Source: Oryzias latipes (Eukaryota; Chordata; Actinopteri; Beloniformes; Adrianichthyidae). From it: a stretch of DNA of 64,000 bases. The notes below the pieces were generated by a model. It was not told where the DNA came from. It did not search any database and saw only the letters and a program-made list of their open reading frames with translations. Within the stretch, counting starts at the first letter, position 1; each line of letters starts with the position of its first letter. Positions 51,676-62,900 of the stretch are shown in pieces. Location of the stretch: the NCBI RefSeq assembly GCF_002234675.1, contig NC_019872.2:7214449-7278448 (forward strand), in the 5' to 3' direction. The translations under genes and the position numbers were made by a program.

Positions 51676-52849
51676 ACACGCTCACTGGTCACCTAGGCAC
51701 ACCTGTCCAAGTGTCGGTTAACACAATTTCTAATCAGCCAATTACATGGCAGCAGCTCAATGCGTTTGGTCATGTAAGACGATCTGCTGCAGTTAAAACT
51801 GAGCATCAGAATGGGGAAGAAATGTGATTGAAGTGACTTTGAACGTGGCATGGTTGTTGGTGCCAGACGGGCTGGTCTGAGGATTTCAGAAACTGCTAAT
51901 CTACTGGGATTTTCACCCACAACCATCTCTAGAGTTTACAGATAATGGTCCCAAAAAAAAAAGAGAAGGTTTTGTGGGCGGAAATGCCTTGTTAAAGGTC
52001 AGGGGAGAATGGCCAGAATGGTTCCAGCTGATAGAAAGACAACAGTTACTCGGATACCTCGAGGCAGATGGACTACAGAGGCAGAAGACCACACTGTTGC
52101 CACTCCTGTCAGCTAAGAACAGGAAACCGAGGCTGCAATTCACACAGGCTCATTAAAAGGGGACAAAAGAAGTTTGGAAAAACGTTTCCTGGTCCAATGA
52201 GTCATGATTTCTGCTGCAAAAATTGGATAGTAGGGTTAGACATAAAGCATTAAAGCATGGATCCATCATGCCTTATGTCCACGTTTTATGTTGGTGGTGG
52301 TGGTGTAAAGGGGTGGGGAATGTTTTCTTGTCACACTTTGGGCCTTTTAGTACAAACTGAGTATGGCTACAACACCATAACCTATCTGAGTGTTGTTGCT
52401 GTTCATGTCCATTTCTATCTGACCCCAGTGTACCATCTTCTGATGGCTACTTCCCAAATGGAGAGAACAGCTCAAGGAAAATCAAAGAGGAGACTGGCTA
52501 CCGATAATTCTATCTATCTATACAACGTGCCATGTCATAAAACTAGAATCATCTCAGACTGCTTTCTTGAACATGTCAATGAGTTCACTGGACTCAAATG
52601 GCCTCCACAGTCACCAGATGTGGTTCCTTGGGATGTGGTGGAACAGTAGATTGGCATCATGGATGTGCAGCCGACAAATCTGAAGCAAATGTGTGATGCT
52701 ATCATGTCAATACGGATCAAACTCTCTGAGGAATGTTTCCAGTACCTTGTTGAAACTATGCCACAAAGAATTACGGCAGCTCTGAAGGAAAAATGGGGTT
52801 CAACCCTGTACTAGAAAGGTGTGCCTAATAAAATGGCCAGTGAGTGTAC
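51676..52849 (+). mobile_element. inactive Tc1-like transposon with transposase remnant
   Basis: The 3' end GGCCAGTGAGTGTA mirrors the 5' end ACGCTCACTGGTCACC, and AGGCACACC / GGTGTGCCT extend the inverted ends. The plus-strand body encodes a degraded Tc1 transposase over about 51840-52800. It starts with the helix-turn-helix piece GARRAGLRISETANLLGFS, followed by STOP codons and frameshifts, then YNTITYLSVVA, FLEHVNEF and KWPPQSPD. An insertion of about 65 bp near 52457-52520 breaks the QQDN-type catalytic block. After SPD the NPIE-type block carrying the last acidic residue is deleted. The element cannot code for an active enzyme. Confidence 0.9.
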
Positions 52850-53186
52850 ATCTTCTATTATTTCTTCTGTTTTAAAAAGCACAATTACCCCAGTCATATT
52901 GCACTGGTCCCAGAAGATAACTAAGGCTGAGGTTGACACATTAAATGAGCTGCTAATAAGCAGCAACATTTAAGGGGGATTTAATCCCAGCGCAGTGGTT
53001 TATACTGTTTAAAGCTGTGATTTACTTGTACAAGCCATTAATCAAAGTCCTTTTGAATGACAAGCAATAGACTTAATTTATTTCCCAAAGGATCCTTGGA
53101 GGCATTTTAAAGCAAGTTCAAGAGTTACAGTATTGATTCATCGGGTTAATCTCTATTTCACTGTTAAAGGAAAGGTCTCCGGGTCT
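52850..53186 (-). other. plac8l1 3' UTR and downstream flank
   Basis: Lies between the Tc1 relic and the plac8l1 stop. It holds the candidate polyadenylation signal at 53077-53082; nothing else was recognised. Confidence 0.5.
53077..53082 (-). terminator. plac8l1: candidate polyadenylation signal of plac8l1
   Basis: AATAAA on the minus strand (forward TTTATT), about 105 nt past the stop codon. The position is reasonable for a short 3' UTR; use is unproven. Confidence 0.5.
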
Positions 53187-53318
53187 TCAGGAGCATTCCA
53201 GAGCCGTGGACACATGATAGGTCTGGGTCTTCATCCTCTGCTTCATCTCTCTTATCATCTGACACACAGCCAGAGGGTAGCAGCAGTACACAGCAGTCCA
53301 GTCCTCACACACACTTCC
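53187..53318 (-). CDS. plac8l1: plac8l1 terminal coding exon 4
   Basis: 132 nt: acceptor CCCTACAG... read as CTACAG|GGAAGT, stop TGA at 53187-53189. Encodes GSVCEDWTAVYCCYPLAVCQ and a basic tail, closing the PLAC8 domain. Confidence 0.95.
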   Translation of the reverse strand, partial: GSVCEDWTAVYCCYPLAVCQMIREMKQRMKTQTYHVSTALECS

Positions 53319-55057
53319 CTGTAGACAAAAAATGCAAGACACTAAATTTTGTTTTTTAAATCCGGTCTAATAAAAAATTCTGCCTGTCAGTGTGTTCAAG
53401 GACAGCCAGTAGACATCTTTGCCCCCACTGTGAAATATTTATTTGTACGCTCACCTGTATCTTGTAACGCTCCCTGATCCCCACCCGAATGGCAAAAGTG
53501 GATCCTGGTAGGAGAGGCAAGCAGAGGCACTCTCCATACTGGTGAGCCAAACTGAGGTCCAAGCAGCATGGCACCAGAGCCCCGAGAAGGCCTGCAAGTG
53601 CAGCCAGTGGGGAAGCAAAATGATTTCTTGTCAGATCCACATAGTCTTGCATCAAAACAAACTACAAAACCAGGAAAAGGATGTCAAACTAGTAAGCGGG
53701 TATCATCACGCTTTGTGTGATAAAAAGTCAATGTTATAAGAAAAGTTTTTCTGAGTCATTTTTGTATTTTTAAAAGTGATTCAGTCTTTTGTCCAGAAAT
53801 TTTTGATTTAAAAAAAACTAATGCCACGGCTGTGGAGCATAAAAATACAATGGATTGATGCCTAGTTGTGTTTCCACAACACAAATTAGTGCTGTCAAAA
53901 TTACAGCGATTGCAGTAAGCGTGTGATAAAGGGAAATATAAAACTGCAGCTGTCGCTGGAGCCTGTCGCTTCACAGTGATGCATTTTGCATCAAGCTTTG
54001 ACGCACATGGACGCCAATTCTCACGCTGTTTAATTCAGAGAAGGATGGCGTGCTGAACTGAGATGGATGGACTTCTGACTGGTGAATCGAAACCTCTAAT
54101 AAGACTACAACATCGTGTGAGAGGTGCTCTGGGCAAAAAAAATAGAGAAATTAAGAAGCATGATCCTCTGCAATCACTCAGGTTGTCAACATGACCTCTG
54201 CAAGACATGTCAGGTTTAAAAATGAACATTCGAGCCATGGCAAAACAAATTATCATGCGGAACAAGATACCACTTCATCCACAACACCGAGTCCTTGGCT
54301 GTCGAGGGAAATAATTTGTGAGGTCACTGTCCAAGCCTCACGTATTGATCGAGAGCTTTAAATTTCACATGTGGTGCTGATCAGATGGGTTCCAACTGTG
54401 TTCATGCGATGCAGCGCGCTCGTGTTACATGTCGTCTTGTCTCCCCAGATGTTGAACAGGCCAGTGCTCCAGTTTCCTCCCGTCTGGGTGATGGTGGTGA
54501 TGGTCGTGGTGGTGACGCCGAGGCCGGGCTGCGTGAGCACGACGTCCTCAACTGCAGGGAGTTTGCTGAATTTGCAGCCATCTTCACTTCCTGCAGTGGA
54601 ACTCTTCACTTCCTCATCTTCACCGGCAGACGTTTTCCTGATTGATGCCTCTGGCCTGAAATAAGTTAATAAAAAAGATAGGTGCTCTGTGTGTGAAGTT
54701 CTGCTTTGAAACAAGAGCAAGACCTCGAAAATCTTTGCATTTCTAATTAATTCTGTGACTTTATTTCCTTCATTCATTTTAATTTTAATTTACAGAAATC
54801 AAACTTATATAAAGTTTAATAATAACTGAATGTAAGAGATTTACTGCAGGAGTTTTCAATTAAAAAAGGCCATCTATTGTCTTCCAATCATAATTTATCA
54901 CAGAGGCACAGAAGAATGAAGTAGCTGTGAGGAAAAAGCTGAGTTACACACAAAAAAAATAGCTGTTTGCTGTAATTCGATTGTGTTCGGTGCTGACAAC
55001 TGTGTGTGTTGGTAGGGACAAAAACACTTACTGGTCTGTGACTGTTGTCTCCTCCAT
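53187..55057 (-). CDS. plac8l1: PLAC8-like protein 1
   Basis: A complete gene of four coding exons: 55032-55057, 54429-54655, 53455-53591 and 53187-53318. They total 522 nt, or 173 aa. All introns are GT-AG and all joins keep frame, including two codons split across introns. Residues 1-60 are an acidic, low-homology leader. The PLAC8 domain begins about residue 70 (NWSTGLFNIW), continues with LCLPLLPGSTFAIRVGIRER and ends with the hallmark CCYPLAVCQMIRE (C142, C143, C149, Q150). The family is small, cysteine-rich and poorly understood; it includes PLAC8/onzin and plant cell-number and cadmium-resistance relatives. The function of PLAC8L1 is unknown. It lies between lars1 and grxcr2 on the same strand, matching the order I recall for human 5q32, which supports orthology to PLAC8L1 rather than PLAC8. 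Confidence 0.95.
53455..53591 (-). CDS. plac8l1: plac8l1 coding exon 3
   Basis: 137 nt: acceptor CACTTGCAG, donor CAG|GTGAGC. The first two bases complete a cysteine codon. Encodes the domain core with VPCCLD, YGECLCLPLLPGS and RVGIRERYKIQ. Confidence 0.95.
54429..54655 (-). CDS. plac8l1: plac8l1 coding exon 2
   Basis: 227 nt: acceptor TTATTTCAG, donor ACAT|GTAACA. Encodes residues 10-84: acidic leader, DVVLTQPGLGV, a threonine-rich stretch, then NWSTGLFNIWGDKTT, the start of the PLAC8 domain. Confidence 0.93.
55032..55057 (-). CDS. plac8l1: plac8l1 coding exon 1 (26 nt)
   Basis: Eight codons plus two bases, from ATG at 55057 (MEETTVTD) to donor CCA|GTAAGT. The split codon CA|G gives glutamine. 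This start is preferred because it is the only ATG nearby that joins exon 2 in frame with a consensus donor. Confidence 0.85.
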
Positions 55058-55230
55058 GACTAGGAGCCACTGGCATCCGAAGACGAGTGAGACAGGGAGG
55101 CAAGAGGAGAGTGAGCAACGGAGTCAGCAGCAGTGAGGAGGAGGTGGAGGGGGTGGAGTGACACTCTCCCCGTGTGAGGGTGTGTGTCGGCGCAGATAAG
55201 TCAGCAGTCAGATGGCTCGGCCAGAAGCTG
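55058..55230 (-). promoter_or_regulatory. presumed plac8l1 5' flank
   Basis: GC-richer than its surroundings, with a CCACCCCCTCCACCTCC-type KLF/Sp box on the minus strand and two AGATAAG GATA-like sites (near 55194 and 55238 on the plus strand). No clear TATA box. Assignment rests on position. Confidence 0.35.
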
Positions 55231-55927
55231 CGTGGCCGAGATAAGTCTCGCAGTTGTCTTGTGTTTGAGACCTTCTTTCACTGCCTGCTAAAAACAGCAA
55301 ATGACGAAAGGGCAGATGCACATCAGGGTGCAGAAGGGGATGAAATAAGGTGGCTGCTGACTTTAAACACACACGTGCCACAGCAGGTCGGGAAATTTGA
55401 TGTGAAATGATTGCAATCACTTCATATTTACCCACTCAAGCTTGGCAATCTAAGAATCAAAAAGTAAAAGCATAAAACGATTTATTTTAACTAAAATGAA
55501 ATAAAACGGGCTTGTTGGGGAACGGCGGAAATCATTTGAAAAAGAATGAAAGACGTGTGGTTTCTGTTTGAGAGGGGGCTCATTTTGTGTGTCTACAGTG
55601 ACTTTTTTTGCACAACCCTGTGAAAAACAGGAAAAGGGATGCAGTGGTTGCTTCATGCATGGTGCAAGGACACGTAATGAAACCATGACAGGTTTGAAAG
55701 CTTAAATCAAACTCACGTTCACTTACCTCAAAAAGAAGTCTGCATAAATAAACATGACACATTTCACCTTAAGACAGGGACAACAGGTTCATGTATTAGG
55801 CACTAATGATAAATTATATTTATCTGGTTATTAACCCCTGTTATAACTATTATGTACCTCATTCCTTTTACATTTTGCTTCAACTCCAGTCTTTTCCTCA
55901 GAAGGATTATCAATACCAGTCAGGGTC

Positions 55928-56150
55928 GTTGCAGGAGGACAGGCATGTCCAACATCCAGCCCGCGTTCAAATTTCCACCGGCCCTCAGGTTCCTGTCATA
56001 TAATCAATAATATGTGGCCCCCAGCACTTTCTAAAAAGTATTGTTTATTGATTATGATTGGCTAAATTACATTATAAGGCATTGTAAACCTGTGGCAAAA
56101 ACATGTGGCCTTCAGTGCCTCAAGGGCCAAATGAAACGAACAGATTTGTT
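55928..56150. repeat. probable hAT-type interspersed repeat fragment
   Basis: GGCATGTCCAACATCCAGCC, then AAATTTCCACCGGCCC, GTGGCCCCCAG and CAAGGGCCAAATG are phrases shared with abundant fish DNA-transposon copies. No target duplication was found. Confidence 0.35.
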
Positions 56151-56581
56151 TCTGTGATCAGAACCACAGTTTGTAATTCTGACTAAGATAACTATTTGTT
56201 TTTTTTATTTTCCTGTTAACATGATTTTATTTTAGAAGTTCACAATGAGCATGTAACATTTCATCTGAATCCATATTTAGTGTTGGCAAATGTTGTTTTT
56301 TTCACAGACTTTTACTTTATTTTAATTCTGGTGTATAAATGTGAAATTCGCAGTAATTTTGATAAAAACGCATTAAGATGTTTATCAAGATTTTATGTAA
56401 AGAAATGAAAAGTATCCCATTGCAGTTCGTTTTGCATTTAATGTTATTCTAAAGGTTGACAGGATGCAGGACGATTGGTTGTCCCTCAAACCTTTTCACC
56501 CCACCAAATCCAGCTCTCCTTGAAAAAGACGTGGACACGTCCTGCAGTAGGACCTCCTGAGTCTCGCTCCTTGCTTTGAAT

Positions 56582-56596
56582 GGGGGGGGGGGGGGG
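56582..56596 (+). repeat. 15-base G homopolymer
   Basis: An uninterrupted run of 15 G. Confidence 0.9.
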
Positions 56597-57656
56597 TCCT
56601 GTGGTAGCATCCTCTGTGAATGTGCGTTACGGGGGTCGCTGGTGGACACCTCAGTATAAAGCCAGATTTCTACTTTGCGTTTTGTTGATATACGATTTTA
56701 TGTTTCATTATGCTGTTTGTGTGGGGGCATTGTGTGTGGTTAACTTTTTTTGTGTATGAAGGTTTTTGTTTTTGCTTTTAGTTTTTTTTTATGTAAAGTA
56801 CTTTATGTTACATATGTATAACAAAGTGCTTTGTGAATAAAGTTTGCTTTTATTTGAAGTGCAATTTTTGAATTTTAGGGGTTATTGCAGACGTTGCCAT
56901 GAATCCAACATTAAATGTTTAATGGGAACAAATTTTAAAAATGTCCCCTTTTAAAAACCTGTTCCAAGTGGCAAAGCAAGTGCATCATTTGTATTGTCTT
57001 GAGAGGATTTGCAAGTTTTTCCATTGATGTTTTTTCTCTGTGCTGTGGAAATCTCTACAATTTATGAGTAGGCACTTTCAGTTGAATTCGTAGGTCTAAA
57101 TTGGATGTGAGCGTGCATGGTTGATTGTGTCATTAGTCTCAGTGAAGCTTGGTCCAGAGTGTAAGCCTTTTCTGCCTCTGGCTAATCCCAGCTGGGAAAA
57201 GCTCCAGTACCGCTGGGACTCTTGCGTGTTGTAAAAATGTCATAGTCTGTTTACTGGTAAAAGGTTAAGCTAGAATGAATCACCATTAAATCTCCACAGC
57301 CCTTGACATGAGAATTGTTTATATAAATATGTATTTGATTATGTATGCCTTTGCTTATGAGCCTGAAAAGTCACTATTCGACTTAAAGGGGGTTTTAGAG
57401 AAGGCAGAAACGTCTGGCTGCCTGCATTCAGGACAAACTTGCAAACCGCTTTGTTTCCTTCAGGTCTAAAAAAACCAATGGAAGCAAAGAATTTGGATTT
57501 AAAAAAGTGATCCTCATATTGGGAAGTAGCACAAACTTGTCAGAGCACTTAGACGCACAAATTTGAGGTCCAATAAAACTTTAAAAAAATGCGTTTACTT
57601 CACCTATTTTTTCTGCAGTGAAACTTCCTCAATTTGAGAGGAAAATATTCAGCCTG

Positions 57657-57669
57657 GTTACCAGGCAAC
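57657..57669. promoter_or_regulatory. RFX-type X-box
   Basis: GTTACCAGGCAAC matches the near-palindromic X-box bound by RFX factors (GTTRCC, 1-2 nt spacer, GGCAAC). It stands 26 bp upstream of an ATG that opens 72 codons on the plus strand (57695-57913). The motif is seen; binding is inferred. Confidence 0.4.
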
Positions 57670-57694
57670 CAGTCTCCTTAACACTAAGACCTGA

Positions 57695-57913
57695 ATGGAC
57701 ATGTCTTTATCTGTGATTTTTGTTAGTGTTGTCAAACACAAAGCTGCAAAGTTAAATGCGCGGTTTCTTCCAGCTTATCTTGTGAAGACGGATTTTGTTT
57801 GGTCTGACAGATGGAGCAGCTACAAGATGAGCAGCGACCCACAGCTGAGTCGAGAACATGACATCGCAGTCAATAAGGAGGAGGAAGACATCTCTGTGAG
57901 CCCGCATTCATGA
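57695..57913 (+). CDS. possible small protein of 72 aa, unrecognised
   Basis: A 72-codon frame from ATG 57695 to TGA 57911-57913 in the plac8l1-lars1 spacer, opposite in strand to both neighbours. The C-terminal half is hydrophilic and acidic (MSSDPQLSREHDI, NKEEEDISVS) and reads more like coding than like AT-driven noise. I recognise no family. Points in favour: the X-box just upstream and an internal GTGAGC donor-like site. Against: no partner exons, no homology, and a length expected by chance in 64 kb. Confidence 0.2.
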   Translation: MDMSLSVIFVSVVKHKAAKLNARFLPAYLVKTDFVWSDRWSSYKMSSDPQLSREHDIAVNKEEEDISVSPHS

Positions 57914-59701
57914 AAACCCCCTTTGTCGACAGCTAAAGCGGCTGAACTGATTTATTGAAATAGCTGTTGGGATTTGCTTTTGGCCATCAACTCCTCCGCG
58001 TGTTAGAACAGTTTGAGAGTACAGTGTACTTTTAAAGGAATTAATCCTTTGGAAGAAAAAGAACACTAATCTTAAGAAAATCACTAGAAAGTAGTAAAAT
58101 TTTGTCCATACAGCCAGTCAGTTTAACTTAAAAAGCAATCTTATAAAATACTCAAATCTAGAAATGAGTATTTAAAAAGGAAAAATAGGCTAAAAAAAAG
58201 GAATACTTCAATTTGAATGTTATACAGTCCAAAAGTAGGTATTTATTGCTAGTTCTAGTTTTTTGCTAGAAAATGGTTTGGAACTTTTGAGTTTTTATGC
58301 ACACAGTTGTGGTTTGTTTTGATTACGGTGATAAGATCACTGGTGTAATCAATGGAAATCACTAGTTTGAAGATGATCTAAGTACAAGTTGGCAAATCTA
58401 AATAAATCCTCAGATTGTAGAAGTGTCACTTATTCTTTGAACATAAATCTACATTTTTGTTTCCAAAAATAATGACACTGAGTGCCAGTCAAACTTTTTT
58501 TCATTTGTTAAACTTTAAAACAACAATCTTAAGATTGAACCACAAAATAAACGTACAATTTGATTTTTTCTTTTTAGTCTAAATCACATTTTTCTTTTGC
58601 CAAGAGTTTGGAGCAAAAGGATTTTGATTCATTTTAAAAACAATTTCCATATTTCTAGATCCTAGCTTTTAATGAGACAAAAATATCAAAGAGCAAATGT
58701 AACTTAAAAGCAGGTAAAACAGCTAAAAACAAGGTTTTAAATGTTATCCAGTATCCAGCAGTTTGCAGTGTATCGTTATGTCCCGACCATAAACGTACCA
58801 TGTTTCGTCTTGTGTGCAGATAGAAGTCAGAGTGATATTTTTCTAATACCTAACTAAACAGAACATATTCTAAAATGTAACACAACAGGAGTTTTTTTTT
58901 TTACTGACGAGCCGAAAATCCTGGTGAAAAAATAGGAAAAGTTAATCTCCAGGGCACTTTTGACACCAGTCTCACTACAGCAACACGTCTCTTATTTTAC
59001 TATGTTTAAAGGGGAATAAAAGAAAAAAACATCTCCACTTTTTTTTTTTTTTTACATTTTATTCTTTTACAAAAACCAGACGACTGTGATTGACAGCTAG
59101 AAAATAGGAACGCTTGCTGGCTGACAGGCTGACAAGCCATAAGGGAACAATATGCCACATCTTTGATGTATAAAAGAATACAACAGACACATTACCATCT
59201 ATATGAAAGACATCAGGCATTCAGGATGGCGCAGGAGCAGGCTTGCAATGCAAAAACACAACATGAGTGGTTGAAGAGAGACATATGCTGAATTTCCTCT
59301 CTGAGGACCAAAGTTCTTCAAAACTTCATTAAGCAAATTTCTTTATTTTTCATCGTGTCGGGAAGGAAAATAGTAGGATTACAAAGAAAAAGTTACAAGC
59401 TGAACTTTTTTTTAGAAGAAACAAACCACAGATTGTGGTGTTATCCCTGCTTTCAGAGCTGAACAATTACATTAGAGAGATTTTATGTGGGACTGAACAT
59501 TATACATTCACAACTAGGTTGCTTCTTATTTGAACAACACTAATTATCCAGGTGTCAGTAATATGTAATGTCCAAAACAAAGATTAAAAAACCCTGACAT
59601 TTGTTATATGATCTAACGTCTGTTTTACCGTGACGTGAATGCATTTACAGAATGATCATTGCAACTGGCTCCTGTGTGCCTACATGAAAGCAAATGCTTC
59701 C
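57914..59701. other. 3' flank of lars1, nothing recognised
   Basis: Mostly A/T-rich non-coding DNA that should include the lars1 3' UTR. Confidence 0.45.
59342..59347 (-). terminator. lars1: candidate polyadenylation signal of lars1
   Basis: AATAAA on the minus strand (forward TTTATT), about 355 nt past the lars1 stop. Other copies farther down are also possible. Confidence 0.35.
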
Positions 59702-59907
59702 CTAATGGATCAGATAAACCAGAGTGTCCCCGATGTCCACGGTGAGGCTGTTGTCGGCTAGAGTTACCCTCTTCTCCTCCAGGTTTACGTGGAAGACGGA
59801 TTTTTCAGAGATGGGTAGTTTGCCTTTTTCTTCCTGTCCCAGGACAGGCACCCGGCGAGGCCCCAAAACAGGGTCCTCGTACCTCATGAGCTTCACCTGG
59901 GACAAAT
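59702..59907 (-). CDS. lars1: lars1 terminal coding exon
   Basis: 206 nt: acceptor CCCCCTCCAG, stop TAG at 59702-59704. Encodes [20 protein letters not shown] through the terminal VYLIH. Confidence 0.96.
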
Positions 59908-62900
59908 CTGGAGGGGGGCAGAAGTATAAAGAAGGCATTGATGATGAAAAGTGTACCTTGAGAGGAAAAGATGGTGATGAAGAGCTTTTAAGTGTGAGCA
60001 AGCAAGAGAAAAGTGGATGAATTAGATCAAGGGAGCAGTAAGGATTAAAAATAAAAAAAGGGGTGAGATGTGCAAAAGGCAGAAATGACTGACAGGTGAC
60101 TAAGAAAATTGGATCATTTGTTGCAGTTTATAAATATATTTTTATGATTGAATTATTATTTTTTAACTTCATAATCTTTCAGCAGAGTTGAAGGCTCTTA
60201 TTTTGTAAGTCGGTTCCCAATGGTTTTGTAAGCTGAAGGATTTGTGTTTTTCTGTCAAAGTCGTTTAAAGAGCTTCATTAGAAGGTTCCAGCAGAACGCT
60301 CCCAAATATGGAGTTTGCTAACTGCACCCACACACACCTCTGAGGGTCATTTTCATTCTAAAACCTTGTAAGTTTTCTTCTGAGAAGACGATTTGCTGGG
60401 TTTGTATCACTGTAATGTTGAAAGGACCAACCATCATCACACTTAAACGTCTTCATGGAGAACCTTTTCCTTAAAATAAAAATGCGTCTTAAGATAGATC
60501 ATAGTAGTAGGTTTAGGGGCTGTCATCTGGACTTAGTTTTTAAAGTTAGAAGACGTTTCACCTCTTATCCAAAAGGCTTTGTCAATTCTGACAAAGGTCT
60601 GACTCCTCCCCCATGAGCGCATACCGTATTTTCCGGACTATAAGTCGCTGCGGAGTAAAAGTCGCACCAGCCCAAAAATGCATTATAAAGTAGAAAAAAA
60701 CACAGATAAGTCGCACTGGACTATAAGTCGCATTTTGACAGGAAATTTATTTGACAAAATATGAGACCAAGAACTAATAACTTGCACAAACTCATATGAC
60801 ACAATCATAGCAGACTGTTTATCTCATAATTTCACAGTAATTCTTTCTCATACTTATTTATTCCTTTCATGAAGCATCATTGGCCAACTAATACTCTGTT
60901 TTCATCCTGTATTTGTAGAAACAGTTGTCATTTTTACTGCATTTCTGAATCTATGAAATCATTGGAAAATAGAATATCATGTTTTTAGCCTTCAAGATCT
61001 TATTGTAAAAAAAAGTTTACTGATTCTCTGAGTCACTTGACATACTCTTAACACTTAACATACCTCATACATCAAATTGACCCAGGAACATCATCTCTGT
61101 TCCTCACAAATGAACATAACAGGAGGGTTAACAATGTATTTATTTCAATTTATTTCTAATATAAGTCGCTGCGGAGTATAAGTCACACCCCTTGCCAAAC
61201 TATGAAAAAAAGGGCGACTTATAGTCCGGAAAATACGGTATATACCAGCTCTTCGACAGGCTAATTCAGAATTGACAAAGCCTCTTGGATAAGAGGTGAA
61301 ACGTCTTCTAACTTTAAAACAAAGTCCAGATGACATCCCCTAAACCTACTACTATGATGGAATCAACCTGGATGAATGAGTCTTCATAGACGTGTCTTAA
61401 GATAAATAAAAACTGACCCAAAAGTTGATCCGTATGTAATTGTTTCACAGAAGCGGCTAAAAAAGAATTTCTCTATTGTTGTACATGATGGATTTACTCT
61501 CTCTGCATATTCTCATTATTCTCAAACATTTTTGGATGACAGATGGTGAGGAACAGCAAAGTGGGGCAAGATGGGGGTGAAAAAAAGGGCAAATGAAGCA
61601 TTTGTACATCTCGGCTGAACCTTGGAGATGCGTGATGCAACGTTTGGCACAAGAAATATGTGCCAGAATTCTGCTCAGATCATTAAAAAACAAAAACACT
61701 TTGATCCACTGAACTGAATATTATTATTATTTTTTGGTCTTACAGTCTTTAACTAACCTTTGATGAGTCTGTTGACTTTGGCCAGTCGCCGGATGACATT
61801 GTCTTTGCTGTCTCCCTGTCGGATGTCGACCTTTGTTGAGAACAGGCCATTGGACGGTTGAGGGTTTACCAGGGACACGCACACTCCGGGCTAAGAACAA
61901 GACAGTCATAGAATAAAAGGCATTAAATAGATTTATCTTTTGCTCATTGGTAAAGAGAACTACTGCTAAATAAGGTTGGTACGTATAAAAACAAGTAGTT
62001 GAAGGGATTAAAATGTGGACACACTCATAAAATATTTAAAGACCAAGAGGAAAAACCAAAAAAAAGGAACACACATACAGTCTATCAGTACAGCAGACAC
62101 AGATCCAGAAACATTTACCTCTGATCTGAAAACACTAAACGGTTTCCCGGGGCAACAGTCTTCCTTCACTTTGTCATCAGCCTCAGTTGCAAATAAGACA
62201 TCGATCTGCTCCAGCTGTCATGGAGGAATGATGGGAAATATATTAGTGCTCTGTTAGCTGCATAATCCACGAGTGAGGGGTGTGTTTGGTATGCACACCG
62301 GCCCATGCAGGTGGCATTAACCAGGCTGAGGGATTGATCTGGATCTGCTTTGCAGCAGCCTGTGAATGTGGATCTAGAACATGAGGGGAGAGTACCAGAG
62401 AGAACAATCCTGTTCAAAGGGATTCTATTTGAAGAAGAAGAAAAACATTTGTTCCTTTACACACTTTAGCAGATTTTCATGATTTCTTAAAAGTAAAAAA
62501 CATGTGGTAGCAAGGACTGAACCAACTAACAATGGCTCAAATCACTGTTTTGGACTGAAAGAAAAAAAACCTCTTCAATATTTTATTTTGAAGAACGTAA
62601 AGCGATATCCTTTGATGGGGACTTGACAGAACAGCATTAATTCACTTTCATGAGCTCTTTTTCTGCTCTAAACCTGTCTTTGCCTAAGATTTATCAAAAA
62701 CCAGGGAATTAAGGTTCAGGCTTTCCCCTCTGATGTGCTTTCTGTCAAGCCTTCCATTCTGAGCGCGTTTCCCCAAAGTATTTTCTGGACTCTGAGTTTT
62801 ATTTCCTGACAAGTCTGAGCTTTTGTGCAGACAAAAGTATTAAGGGATTTCTCAAATGACAGTTTAGCTCAGACTGGGATGAAGCTCTGAAACAGAATTA

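Larger units (their letters stand above)
55231..57656. other. plac8l1-lars1 spacer, proximal part
   Basis: Contains a possible hAT-type repeat piece at 55928-56150 (CAGGCATGTCCAACATCC ... TCAAGGGCCAAATG) and a 15-G run at 56582-56596. No gene was recognised. Confidence 0.4.

Noticed and set aside
54371..54664. 97-codon plus-strand frame
   Set aside because: It is antisense to plac8l1 exon 2, opened by the Thr-rich codons of the real gene.
59724..60020. 98-codon plus-strand frame
   Set aside because: It is antisense to the terminal lars1 exon.
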